Shown: one piece after another, positions 25,543 to 33,416 of the stretch | Layout of the letters: each line of letters opens with the position of its first letter | How positions within the stretch are numbered: the first letter of the stretch is position 1 | NCBI RefSeq assembly: GCF_900069005.2 | Contig: NZ_LN831279.1 | Coordinates: 2,065,140-2,129,139 of the forward strand | Source: Paenibacillus sp. GM2 | GTDB lineage: Bacteria; Bacillota; Bacilli; Paenibacillales; Paenibacillaceae | Direction: 5' to 3' | Length of the DNA stretch: 64,000 bases | The notes under the pieces: model-generated | Database searches by the model: none | Seen by the model: the letters and a program-made list of their open reading frames with translations, nothing else | What the model was told of the DNA's origin: nothing | Position numbers and translations under genes: made by a program

Positions 25543-26451
25543 TTAATAATTAACCCATTTTTTCTGGGCCAGCATTTGCAGGGTTGTAATGATGAGGCAG
25601 ATGACAAACAGAACCAGCGCCATGCTCGAGGCGTAACCCGTCTTTAATTGGTTAAAGGCCGTATCATACAATTCATAGACGATAACCGTCGTAGAATTGG
25701 CCGGTCCCCCTTGTGTCAGCACCTGAATCAGATCGAAAATTTTGAACGTACCGATGATCCCTGTAACTAATAAGAAAAATGTCGTAGGCGATACGCAAGG
25801 CAATGTAATGCTGCGGAACTTCACCCATGCGTTTGCCCCATCAATCTCGGAAGCCTCATAGAGATCCTTAGGAATGGATTGCAATCCGGCTATGTAAATA
25901 ATGATGTTGTAGCCGAGCATAATCCATAATTGAATCATCATCAGCGACGGCAGGGCATAATCGATATCGGCAAGCCACTTTGGCGGGTTATTTACGCCAA
26001 GCGAGATCAGCAAATTGTTGACCGGCCCCAGCGACGGATGGAACAACACCTGCCATACCATGGCTATAGCGACGATACTCGAAATATATGGAAGGAAATA
26101 CACTACTTTAAAGAAACCCTTCATATAAATATGTTTATCGATCAGAATGGCTAGGAATAGTGCAACAATCATGGTAATTGGAACAATGATGACGAATATT
26201 AAATTGTTGACCAGGCTCTTCATGAACACGCTATCGTGAATCAGCTTTTCGAAATTGCCTAACCCGGCAAATTTCATAGCGCCGATTCCGGCAACAAAGT
26301 TCCAATTCGTGAAACTAAGCAGCAAGGAACCAATCACCGGAATCAAACTTAAAATGATCAGTCCCAGCATTAAGGGAGTGACAAATAAATACCCGGCGAT
26401 CTGCTCCTTTATCCCCATGCTGAGCTGTAAGGATTTTTTGGACTGCTTCAT
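25543..26451 (-). CDS. Sugar ABC transporter permease (LplB/MalF-like)
   Basis: A 302-residue permease with about six helices and the EAA loop EASEIDGANAWVKFRSITLPCV, preceding MalG-type partner. ATG at 26451 follows GGAGGAGAGA; the frame extension to 26520 has no ribosome site. First gene of the six-gene unit permease, permease, binding protein, kinase, regulator, GH88 hydrolase, all on the minus strand. Confidence 0.92.
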   Translation of the reverse strand: MKQSKKSLQLSMGIKEQIAGYLFVTPLMLGLIILSLIPVIGSLLLSFTNWNFVAGIGAMKFAGLGNFEKLIHDSVFMKSLVNNLIFVIIVPITMIVALFLAILIDKHIYMKGFFKVVYFLPYISSIVAIAMVWQVLFHPSLGPVNNLLISLGVNNPPKWLADIDYALPSLMMIQLWIMLGYNIIIYIAGLQSIPKDLYEASEIDGANAWVKFRSITLPCVSPTTFFLLVTGIIGTFKIFDLIQVLTQGGPANSTTVIVYELYDTAFNQLKTGYASSMALVLFVICLIITTLQMLAQKKWVNY

Positions 26452-26718
26452 TCTCTCTCCTCCTTGGCAGTTGTCTAGCAAATGTAGTATCTGTTGTACT
26501 TTCATTGTAAGAAAGCGCACTCTGCCTCATAAGAAATAGAAATGTGCATTTTGGAACGAATTTTACCTTTTGTTATTCAGAGCGGCATGATTTTAATAAA
26601 AAATATATTTTACAATCCCCAAAATTCGGAGTAGTATATGATCTTGGAAATTTTTAAATAGCCTAAAACAGCTTGTTTACGGGCAAAATGGAGTCACATT
26701 ACATCGCTGGTGGTGCTT
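26452..26718. other. Divergent intergenic region between permease and kimA
   Basis: AT-rich, with the start regions of two divergent genes. I looked for the c-di-AMP (ydaO) riboswitch known before Bacillus kimA and did not see its conserved core. No confident promoter boxes could be assigned. Confidence 0.35.
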
Positions 26719-28548
26719 AACATGTTATCTGCAATTAAAAGGCTGCTTATTGGCCGACCTTTAAAATCCAATGAACTGGGGGAACAAAAGCTTAACAAGA
26801 CAAAAGCCTTGGCGATTCTGTCTTCTGACGCCTTATCATCCATCGCTTATGGTCCGGAGCAAATTTTGCTCGTACTGATTACCATTAGTGCAGCAGCGCT
26901 CTGGTATTCCGTTCCAATCGCTATCGGGGTACTTATTCTGCTGCTGGCTCTTGTCTTATCGTATAGACAGATCATTTTCGCTTACCCGCACGGGGGCGGA
27001 GCGTACGTAGTTTCGAAGGATAATCTGGGGGTTAATCCTGGACTGCTTGCTGGAGGAGCTTTGCTCGTTGATTATATATTAACGGTTGCGGTTAGTATCT
27101 CAGCCGGAACGGATGCCATCACTTCCGCTTTTCCCGAGCTTCACCCTTACAATGTAGGTATTGCCTGCTCCCTGGTCCTCATCATTACGATTTTAAACCT
27201 GCGTGGAATTACGGAGTCGGCCTCTATCCTCGCATATCCTGTTTATATTTTTGTATTCGCCGTCTTTATCATGATCGGAACGGGAATTTTCAAGACATTA
27301 TCCGGAAGCCTCGTACCGGAGCATCCTGCAGCTCTTGGCACTCCTGTGACCGGAATCAGCCTCTTCCTTCTGCTTCGGGCGTTTGCTTCAGGAAGCTCGG
27401 CCTTGACCGGGGTCGAAGCTATATCGAATGCGATTCCGAACTTTAAAGATCCCGCGCCCAGAAACGCAGCCAAGACGCTGGCCGCAATGGGAATACTGCT
27501 TGCCTTTTTGTTTAGCGGAATTATTTTCCTCGCTTATACTTATGGCATTGCTCCAAAGGGCCAAGAGACGGTCGTCTCGCAGATTGCCGCCATGACCTTT
27601 GGCAGAAACTTTATGTACTATTTCATTCAAGCGGCTACTGCGCTGATTCTAGTGCTCGCTGCCAATACCGGATATTCCGCTTTTCCGCTGCTCGCCGTCA
27701 ATTTGGCGAAGGACAAATATATCGCCCGCATGTTCACCGTTCGGGGAGATCGCCTAGGCTACTCTAACGGGATTTTATTTTTAGCAGTAACTTCGATTCT
27801 GTTAATTGTCATGTTTAAGGGCGAAACTTCCCAACTTATCCCTCTGTATGCCGTAGGGGTATTTATTCCCTTTACACTAGCTCAGAGCGGAATGATGATG
27901 AAATGGATTCGTGAGAAGCCGGATGGATGGATTACAAAGCTAAGCATTAATGCAATTGGAGCTGTAATCAGCTTTACGGTCATGATGATCTTCTTCATTA
28001 CCAAATTCCCGCAGGTCTGGCCTGTGTTCATTTTTCTGCCATTGATCGTTTTCATTTTCCACCGGATTCATAACCATTATGAGGCTGTCGGAGATCAATT
28101 AAGAATTACTTCTTATATGGAAGAGAATCCGATTAAAGGCAATGTCATTATCGTACCTGTCGCGGGGATTACCCATGTGGTAGAGAATTCATTGAATTAT
28201 GCCAAATCCCTGAAACCGGATCAGATTTTTGCCGTCTACGTGGCCTTTGACAGAGAAACGGAGAAACAATTCGAGGCCAAATGGTGCCAGTTCCAACCGG
28301 ATATTCGCTTGGTTACTTTGCATTCTCATTATCGGAGCATCATTAATCCGTTATCCAAATTCATCGATACGGTGGAGCATAAGGCCAGTGAGGACAATTA
28401 CCGGGTAACTGTAGTGATTCCGCAATTTATTCCCAAGAAAAGCTGGCAGAACATTCTTCATAACCAGTCAAGCTTGTTGATACGCGCCTTCTTGCTCTAC
28501 AGAAGGAACATCATTGTCACTACGGTTCCTTTCCATTTGAATAAATAA
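26719..28548 (+). CDS. kimA: KimA-type high-affinity potassium importer (APC/KUP superfamily)
   Basis: A 609-residue protein matching B. subtilis KimA (YdaO) along its recalled N-terminus: IKRLLIGRPLKS, LSSDALSSIAYGPEQIL and FAYPHGGGAYVVSKDNLG. About 12 transmembrane helices fill residues 30-455, followed by a cytoplasmic C-terminal domain of about 150 residues that mediates dimer contact in KimA. It imports K+ with protons and is inhibited by c-di-AMP in Bacillus. ATG at 26719 aligns with KimA; a GTG at 26710 is in frame. Confidence 0.9.
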   Translation, partial: NMLSAIKRLLIGRPLKSNELGEQKLNKTKALAILSSDALSSIAYGPEQILLVLITISAAALWYSVPIAIGVLILLLALVLSYRQIIFAYPHGGGAYVVSKDNLGVNPGLLAGGALLVDYILTVAVSISAGTDAITSAFPELHPYNVGIACSLVLIITILNLRGITESASILAYPVYIFVFAVFIMIGTGIFKTLSGSLVPEHPAALGTPVTGISLFLLLRAFASGSSALTGVEAISNAIPNFKDPAPRNAAKTLAAMGILLAFLFSGIIFLAYTYGIAPKGQETVVSQIAAMTFGRNFMYYFIQAATALILVLAANTGYSAFPLLAVNLAKDKYIARMFTVRGDRLGYSNGILFLAVTSILLIVMFKGETSQLIPLYAVGVFIPFTLAQSGMMMKWIREKPDGWITKLSINAIGAVISFTVMMIFFITKFPQVWPVFIFLPLIVFIFHRIHNHYEAVGDQLRITSYMEENPIKGNVIIVPVAGITHVVENSLNYAKSLKPDQIFAVYVAFDRETEKQFEAKWCQFQPDIRLVTLHSHYRSIINPLSKFIDTVEHKASEDNYRVTVVIPQFIPKKSWQNILHNQSSLLIRAFLLYRRNIIVTTVPFHLNK

Positions 28549-28557
28549 CAAAAATTA

Positions 28558-28586
28558 ATGCCCGCAACTTATCCCGTTGCGGGCAT
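28558..28586. terminator. Bidirectional terminator
   Basis: Perfect 11-bp arms ATGCCCGCAAC/GTTGCGGGCAT between convergent kimA and the NAD(P)-binding gene; T-rich on the minus-strand side. Confidence 0.75.
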
Positions 28587-28612
28587 TTCAATGACATCTA
28601 TCTATATATGAA

Positions 28613-29251
28613 TCAAGCTTCCGACACAACGGTAAAGCGTTCGTTGATATGGGCAGGATGCTCGATCTCATCTACCACTGCGATTGCAAAATCCTCATAG
28701 CTGACATAACTGTCTCCTTTGGAGTTGACAAGCAGATGATCCTTCCCTGTCTGGTAAGCCCCAGTCCGTCTGCCGATTGCAAAGTTGGCCGATGGGCTCA
28801 TGAAAGTCCATTTGATCAAATCGGTTGCTTGTAAAATCTCCAGATTCTTTCCTTGATTTGATGCCGTCGGAAGGAAGATATCCGGAAATCCCGGAGTATC
28901 CATCACTCGGGTTGTCTTCGCTTCGTCCACATACAGGCTGCCTGCTCCGCCAACTATGATCAGTCTCGTGTTCGGCGCTCCCTTCAGCGCTTCAATCAGC
29001 ACGTTGCCGGCATCAACATGAAGATGCTCCTGGCCGGCCGGCGCCCCAAACGCATTGACTACAACATCAAAGCCCTTTACATCTGCTGCAGTTAACTCAA
29101 ATACATCTTTCTCGATTACAGACACATTTTTATTGTCCAATTTGGAAGCATTACGCACGATTGCAGTTACCTCATGTCCGCGTTCCTGCGCTTCCTTCAT
29201 AATACGACTGCCTGCTTTGCCTGTTGCTCCTACGATTGCGATCTTAGCCAT
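28613..29251 (-). CDS. NAD(P)-binding oxidoreductase (YwnB-like, atypical SDR)
   Basis: A 212-residue Rossmann protein starting MAKIAIVGATGKAGSRIM, the GxTGxxG cofactor motif of atypical short-chain dehydrogenases that lack the usual Tyr/Lys pair. ATG at 29251 has GGAGG 8 bases upstream. It begins 57 bases after the CatE-like gene and shares its promoter. Similar proteins (YwnB, YhfK) are linked in Bacillus to ywnA, and an Rrf2 protein resembling YwnA lies 3 kb away with the same operator. A role in quinone or electrophile stress is an inference. Confidence 0.85.
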   Translation of the reverse strand: MAKIAIVGATGKAGSRIMKEAQERGHEVTAIVRNASKLDNKNVSVIEKDVFELTAADVKGFDVVVNAFGAPAGQEHLHVDAGNVLIEALKGAPNTRLIIVGGAGSLYVDEAKTTRVMDTPGFPDIFLPTASNQGKNLEILQATDLIKWTFMSPSANFAIGRRTGAYQTGKDHLLVNSKGDSYVSYEDFAIAVVDEIEHPAHINERFTVVSEA

Positions 29252-29307
29252 TGTTATTACCTCCATTTATTGATGATATTTATATAGTAAGTTCTAACCA
29301 GCAATAC

Positions 29308-30174
29308 TTAAGACCCTGACTGAACAACGAGACGAATACCGATTCCAAATGGATCAGTAAGTTCAATGAACCCGGCACCATGCTGATAGGTTACATCGGC
29401 ATCATGCAGACGTCTCACTATATCTTGGGCAGCCTCCTGATCTGGAAGCGTTATGGTAAAATAGCGCAGCCCCGTGGCATCCTCCGGGTTCGGAGGCGCC
29501 CCGGCACCCGCCCATATATTTAATCCGATATGGTGATGATACCCACCGGCCGAAATGAATAGTGCATCATGTCCATAATGAGCAACAATATCGAAGCCCA
29601 GAACCTCCGTATAGAACTGTCTGGCCCGGTTCAGATCGCCAACATGGAAATGGACATGTCCGATCTTGGTTCCTGCCGGCAACCCACTCCACTCCGCCTG
29701 CTGTGACAGGTCCAGCAATCCTTCAATATCAACAGGGTCCGTAGTCATCTTATACTCACCCTGTTCATCTCTTAACCATGTCTCGCGCGGACGATCGGCA
29801 TAAATCTCAATACCGTTACGGTCCGGATCATTCAGATACAGCGCTTCGCTGACGAGATGATCCCCTTGACCGACTGGAATTTGATGTTTAATCAGGTTGC
29901 GCAGGGCCAAGCCCAGAGAGACCCGATCCGGAACGAGAATGGCAAAATGATATAGACCGGATACACTTCTGCCTTGCAGCACATGATATTGTTCACTCTC
30001 TTCCAGAATAAGCAGAACCGTCTTGCCATCAGCGGTAAGCTCAGCCAGTTGACCCTCTCGGCGCAGCAATTGGAGCCCAATCACTTCCTGATAGAAACGC
30101 AGCGAACGTTCTAAATTCGTAATCTTCAAACTTACAATCCCGATCTCTGCTTTAGGATGAATCGTTGCCTTCAT
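29308..30174 (-). CDS. catE: CatE-like VOC dioxygenase (catechol-2,3-dioxygenase type)
   Basis: A 288-residue two-domain VOC protein. The N-terminal half starts IGIVSLKITNLERSLRFY and ends with NDPDRNGIEIYADRP; the C-terminal half starts KIGHVHFHVGDLNRARQFY and ends FIELTDPFGIGIRL. Metal ligands would be His in HVHFHV, His in GYHHHIGLN and Glu in FIELTDP. This matches the layout of Bacillus CatE/YfiE-type extradiol dioxygenases. AGGGAGGGAT precedes the ATG. Its promoter carries two Rrf2-type operators, and the NAD(P)-binding gene is cotranscribed. Confidence 0.85.
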   Translation of the reverse strand: MKATIHPKAEIGIVSLKITNLERSLRFYQEVIGLQLLRREGQLAELTADGKTVLLILEESEQYHVLQGRSVSGLYHFAILVPDRVSLGLALRNLIKHQIPVGQGDHLVSEALYLNDPDRNGIEIYADRPRETWLRDEQGEYKMTTDPVDIEGLLDLSQQAEWSGLPAGTKIGHVHFHVGDLNRARQFYTEVLGFDIVAHYGHDALFISAGGYHHHIGLNIWAGAGAPPNPEDATGLRYFTITLPDQEAAQDIVRRLHDADVTYQHGAGFIELTDPFGIGIRLVVQSGS

Positions 30175-30206
30175 TTCTATCCCTCCTTCTATCTATAATT
30201 GTTTAA

Positions 30207-30225
30207 TGTAATCATTTCGGTTACA
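30207..30225 (-). promoter_or_regulatory. Rrf2-type operator, copy 1 (catE promoter)
   Basis: Nineteen-base inverted repeat TGTAATCATTTCGGTTACA, lying just downstream of the catE -10 box, 24 bases from copy 2. Same arms TGTAA-N9-TTACA as the site at the ywnA-like gene. Confidence 0.65.
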
Positions 30226-30230
30226 ACACC

Positions 30231-30249
30231 TGTAATCATTATAGTTACA
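30231..30249 (-). promoter_or_regulatory. Rrf2-type operator, copy 2, over the catE -10 box
   Basis: TGTAATCATTATAGTTACA, a 19-base inverted repeat that fully contains the -10 hexamer of the catE promoter. Binding would block transcription. Confidence 0.7.
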
Positions 30250-30266
30250 ACTGTTTTTGTTGTCAA
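30238..30266 (-). promoter_or_regulatory. catE-SDR promoter (consensus sigma-A)
   Basis: On the minus strand TTGACA (30266-30261), a 17-base spacer and TATAAT (30243-30238): both hexamers are perfect. A promoter this strong needs repression, which the two palindromes explain. Confidence 0.8.
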
Positions 30267-30304
30267 TCATTAATTTGAGCTTAAGCTATGCAAGCCTGCA
30301 AAAA

Positions 30305-30340
30305 AGGAACCCGATCGCATATAAATGCTCCCGGGTTCCT
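30305..30340 (-). terminator. Terminator after the acetyltransferase gene
   Basis: Arms AGGAACCCG/CGGGTTCCT, followed on the minus strand by TTTTTTG; 22 bases past the stop at 30362. Confidence 0.75.
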
Positions 30341-30361
30341 CTTGGATTAATGGATGTTATG

Positions 30362-30991
30362 TTATATATCAGAAAGACTAATATCTAACTCTCTATTTTT
30401 AAAATAGTATTTTTCGTCTTTCTCCCCAATTTCGCGCACAACCCGACATGGCACTCCAAATGCAACCACATTTGCAGGAATATCATTCGTCACAACACTT
30501 CCTGCCCCAATTACTGAATGATCGCCGATGGTTACCCCCGGCAGTATTTGAACGCCTGAACCAATCCAAACATTGCTTCCTATATGTACAGGAAGATTAT
30601 ATACGTAATTTTGTTCCCTCAATACCGGTAAAATAGGATGGCCTGACGTAGCAATGACAACATTCGGTGCAATCATGCAATGATCTCCTACATAAATATG
30701 CGCATCGTCCACAAGGGTTAAATTAAAATTACAATATATCCCGCTTCCGAAATGCACATGATGACCACCCCAATTGGCATGTAATGGGGGTTCTATATGA
30801 CAACCCTCGCCGATTTCTGCAAACATCTCCTTTAGCAGCTGCTGTCTCCTCGTTTGCTCTAAAGGTCTGGTGCTATTGTAATCATAAAGCTTCTCCATAA
30901 ATTTAAGCTGTTCTCCCATAATTGCAGGATCATCATAACGGTATACCCGTCCTTTTTCTTTTCTCTCTTTCTGGGTCATACTATGGGTCAT
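30362..30991 (-). CDS. Sugar O-acetyltransferase (maltose/galactoside type, LacA-Maa)
   Basis: A 209-residue left-handed beta-helix acetyltransferase. The N-terminal Mac domain contains LKFMEKLYDYNSTRP; the hexapeptide repeat part contains HVHFGSGIYCNFNL, catalytic-type His in SGHPI, and GSNVWIGSGVQILPG with the acetyl-CoA binding turn. ATG at 30991 has GGAGGAG 8 bases upstream. It acetylates sugars using acetyl-CoA, probably for detoxification of non-metabolised sugars. Divergent from an AraC regulator that probably controls it. Confidence 0.9.
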   Translation of the reverse strand: MTHSMTQKERKEKGRVYRYDDPAIMGEQLKFMEKLYDYNSTRPLEQTRRQQLLKEMFAEIGEGCHIEPPLHANWGGHHVHFGSGIYCNFNLTLVDDAHIYVGDHCMIAPNVVIATSGHPILPVLREQNYVYNLPVHIGSNVWIGSGVQILPGVTIGDHSVIGAGSVVTNDIPANVVAFGVPCRVVREIGEKDEKYYFKNRELDISLSDI

Positions 30992-31014
30992 CACATGCTC
31001 CTCCTTTTTAGCTA

Positions 31015-31031
31015 ATATCAAAATTGTATTT
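31015..31031. promoter_or_regulatory. Direct repeat 1 in the acetyltransferase/AraC intergenic region
   Basis: ATATCAAAATTGTATTT overlaps a TACAAT -10 for the minus-strand acetyltransferase gene. A second copy with one change lies at 31070-31086. Candidate binding site for the AraC protein encoded here. Confidence 0.55.
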
Positions 31032-31039
31032 TATTATGC

Positions 31040-31068
31040 TTGGAACTTCTACAAACATCGACTATATT
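31040..31068 (+). promoter_or_regulatory. Promoter of the araC-type gene
   Basis: TTGGAA (31040-31045), a 17-base spacer, TATATT (31063-31068); start codon at 31106. Confidence 0.6.
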
Positions 31069-31069
31069 T

Positions 31070-31086
31070 ATATCAAAATCGTATTT
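31070..31086. promoter_or_regulatory. Direct repeat 2 in the acetyltransferase/AraC intergenic region
   Basis: ATATCAAAATCGTATTT, same orientation as copy 1 and 55 bases away, lying at the expected transcription start of the araC-type gene, consistent with autoregulation. Confidence 0.55.
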
Positions 31087-31105
31087 ATATAAAAGAGGTG
31101 CAACG

Positions 31106-31990
31106 ATGTCTTCACCCTTGGAAGTGTTCTCGGATTTATCGGAGCGGCTGCATTATAATCGGCCCGATTTCCCTCTATATGTTCATAAAGATCAATTGCT
31201 TCGATACGGATACGCCGCCGCATGTCACTGGCACCCGGATTTAGAGTTTATTTATGTACTGGACGGAGCAATGGATTTTTTTGTGAATGGAAGAATAGTT
31301 CATTTAGAGGCTCATCAGGGTATTTTCGTGAACAGCAAACGCATGCACTACGGATTTTCCGCAGATAGAGCAGATTGCACTTTCATTGCCGTTGTGATTC
31401 ATCCTGTGTTGCTTTCTGAAAATTCGCAGCCTGTCAAAGTATATCTGGACGAGAAGTTCGGATTGGAAACCGAGAACTTCATTCTGATGACTCCCCGAAT
31501 CGATTGGCAGCAGGAAGCTTTGGTCCTACTTCGCCAGATTTATGATGAGATGTTTAGCGATACCTGCAATCCATTGCGCTTGCTTGCGCAAGCCGTACTC
31601 CTTTGTGCCAATGTGGGAGAGCATATTCAGCAAGCTGCCACGTATGGTGCGAATGATCAAGCACAGACTTTAGTCTGGAAAATGACCGGATTCATTCACC
31701 AGCATTATGACAGGAAGATTACGCTTGATGATATCGCAGCCTCCGGGGCTGTGTGCAGAAGCAGATGCTGTGAATTGTTCAATAAATACATCGGCCAAAC
31801 CCCGAATACCTATTTAATGAATTATCGGATCGCCAAAAGTTATGATCTGTTATGTGAAACAAACCGAACGATTTGTGAGATAGCGTTAACATGCGGCTTT
31901 CAAACCGCCAGCTATTTTTCATATGTATTTCGTAGAGAGACAGGCTTAACGCCCCAAAATTACCGTAAGCAACTGCTCTCGGCCCTCTGA
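31106..31990 (+). CDS. AraC-family regulator with cupin sensor domain
   Basis: A 294-residue regulator. The N-terminal half is an AraC-type cupin (CHWHPDLEFIYVLDGAMDF, HQGIFVNSKRMHYGF) that would bind a sugar or small ligand; the C-terminal 100 residues form the double helix-turn-helix (KITLDDIAASGAV, ICEIALTCGFQTASYFSYVF, GLTPQNYRKQ). ATG at 31106 follows GAGGTG; the extension to 31040 lacks a ribosome site and lies over the promoter. Divergent from the sugar acetyltransferase, its likely target. Confidence 0.88.
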   Translation: MSSPLEVFSDLSERLHYNRPDFPLYVHKDQLLRYGYAAACHWHPDLEFIYVLDGAMDFFVNGRIVHLEAHQGIFVNSKRMHYGFSADRADCTFIAVVIHPVLLSENSQPVKVYLDEKFGLETENFILMTPRIDWQQEALVLLRQIYDEMFSDTCNPLRLLAQAVLLCANVGEHIQQAATYGANDQAQTLVWKMTGFIHQHYDRKITLDDIAASGAVCRSRCCELFNKYIGQTPNTYLMNYRIAKSYDLLCETNRTICEIALTCGFQTASYFSYVFRRETGLTPQNYRKQLLSAL

Positions 31991-32053
31991 ATGCCTCGAA
32001 GTATTTGAAGCATCCCGCCGCCTAAGAGTACCTTGCATTTCAAACATATGAAA

Positions 32054-32085
32054 ATCACCGGCATAGCCAGAGCCATGCCGGTGAT
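32054..32085 (+). terminator. Terminator after the araC-type gene
   Basis: Arms ATCACCGGCAT/ATGCCGGTGAT with a 10-base loop, then AATTTGATTTATT. Confidence 0.65.
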
Positions 32086-32162
32086 AATTTGATTTATTCC
32101 AATCCCCCTACTATCGCAGGAGGCTGAGTATTTATAATAATCGGATATTGTGGTTCCTTCAT

Positions 32163-32606
32163 TTATGATTCACAGACATTAATTTCCTTGCCACCGATAT
32201 CCTCAACAATATCCTGGAGCGTCACCTTCGCCAAGGCATCCTCCATCGCCTTCTGCGCTGCCGAGAAAATCGGCTCAATCGACGACTGGATATTCCTACC
32301 CACCGGACAGTCGGGATTCGGCTTCTCATGCACAGAGAACAGGCCATCCTCTTCCACAACATGCACGGCCCGGTATACATCAAGCAGGGTGATCTTCGAG
32401 ATATCGCGGGCCAATTTAGCTCCGGCAACGCCCGGGCGAACATTGGCAAGACCGGCCTTGCTAAGCATGCTCATAATACGGCGAATAACGACTGGATTGG
32501 TGTTAACACTACCGGAAATATATTCTGAAGTAGAGACGCCATCTTTGTTCAGCTCGAGCAGTGACAATATATGAATAGCCACAGCAAATCTTGAACTGAT
32601 CGTCAT
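32163..32606 (-). CDS. ywnA: Rrf2-family transcriptional regulator (YwnA-like)
   Basis: A 147-residue winged-helix protein starting MTISSRFAVAIHILSLLEL, matching the B. subtilis YwnA pattern (SVNTNPVVIRRIMSMLSKAG; NPDCPVGRNIQSSIEPIF). It has one cysteine in PDCPVG and one near the C-terminus (INVCES), not the three-Cys cluster of IscR, so an Fe-S cluster is unlikely; redox or electrophile sensing through the CPVG cysteine is plausible. ATG at 32606 has AAGGGGGAG 7 bases upstream. Its own promoter and that of catE carry the same 19-base palindrome. Confidence 0.88.
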   Translation of the reverse strand: MTISSRFAVAIHILSLLELNKDGVSTSEYISGSVNTNPVVIRRIMSMLSKAGLANVRPGVAGAKLARDISKITLLDVYRAVHVVEEDGLFSVHEKPNPDCPVGRNIQSSIEPIFSAAQKAMEDALAKVTLQDIVEDIGGKEINVCES

Positions 32607-32633
32607 AGAGTATCTCCCCCTTTCGTCATCCAT

Positions 32634-32652
32634 TGTAACAATGATAGTTACA
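32634..32652 (-). promoter_or_regulatory. Rrf2-type operator over the -10 box of the ywnA-like gene
   Basis: TGTAACAATGATAGTTACA, 19 bases, same arms and spacing as the two catE sites, and containing the -10 hexamer. Suggests autorepression. Confidence 0.72.
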
Positions 32653-32670
32653 CTAACATGAAAATGTCAA
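32641..32670 (-). promoter_or_regulatory. Promoter of the ywnA-like gene
   Basis: Minus strand TTGACA (32670-32665), an 18-base spacer, TATCAT (32646-32641). The start codon is 35 bases downstream. Confidence 0.72.
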
Positions 32671-32716
32671 TAGTTTGTTGTAAAACGCAGCAATCATCCT
32701 TATAGATATTCGCCTA

Positions 32717-33220
32717 TTATAGTCGATCCAGCAAGATCATCATATGCTCCAGCAAGGAAGCAAAGTCGTCCGCAATCTCCTCGCCGAATTTGCGGTGGAA
32801 TTGCAGCGACACCTTCAACAGATGTGGAGCTTGCTTATCCCCGTAAGCCGTTCTGATCTCCAGTCTCGGCTGGTAGCAAGCGCCCCAGATCTCCTCGATC
32901 AATCGGATGATTTGCTTGCATTCTTCTTCAGGATCATGAATCGGGATAGAAAATACAGGCTGGATCGAGCAGCCCGGTTTATGGCCGTCCAGCTCCAGAA
33001 TTTCGCTGGCTAAATCCGCTGTATCGGCCCACAGGCGAAGCTCTGCATGAATATGCTCCTTCTCCGGCAGACAAAATCGCAGGGAGTAATAGCGTGACAT
33101 CGTAGACAATTCTATACGATCATGGCGGCCGATGACCAGAACCTGTCCGCTCAGGTCTAGATCATATACGGCCCCCTCCATCACAACCTTCAAATTTTCA
33201 AATATCGTCGGGTCAAACAT
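32717..33220 (-). CDS. Conserved-looking protein of unknown function
   Basis: A 167-residue soluble, acidic protein with no signal peptide or membrane helix. Beta-strands with ELSTMSRYYSLRFCLPEK, KPGCSIQPVFSIPIHDPEE and a C-terminal helix ASLLEHMMILLDRL are visible. I do not recognise the family. ATG at 33220 is chosen, though the GGGAG site is 12 bases away and a TTG at 33229 is possible. It is transcribed alone. Confidence 0.6.
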   Translation of the reverse strand: MFDPTIFENLKVVMEGAVYDLDLSGQVLVIGRHDRIELSTMSRYYSLRFCLPEKEHIHAELRLWADTADLASEILELDGHKPGCSIQPVFSIPIHDPEEECKQIIRLIEEIWGACYQPRLEIRTAYGDKQAPHLLKVSLQFHRKFGEEIADDFASLLEHMMILLDRL

Positions 33221-33334
33221 GTTATACAACGACTCCCTCTCTAATCGGGATGTCCCTCCATCCCGTTAGTCTCCATCCTTTCTATTATACATTGTGCAGC
33301 AGCATTCTACATTAACCCGCTTGTCCGCAGAAAA

Positions 33335-33375
33335 AAAGAGCACATGGCCCCTTACAATAGGCGAAAGTACTCTTT
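33335..33375 (-). terminator. Terminator after the 155-residue unknown gene
   Basis: Arms AAAGAGTAC and GTGCTCTTT on the minus strand (one wobble pair), followed by TTTTTTTC. Confidence 0.7.
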
Positions 33376-33416
33376 AATCCGATCTATGCGCTTAGCTTCC
33401 ATTGCTGAACTGACGA

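Noticed and set aside
26452-26718. ydaO (c-di-AMP) riboswitch before kimA
   Set aside because: The conserved core sequences of that riboswitch could not be found in the leader on the plus strand.
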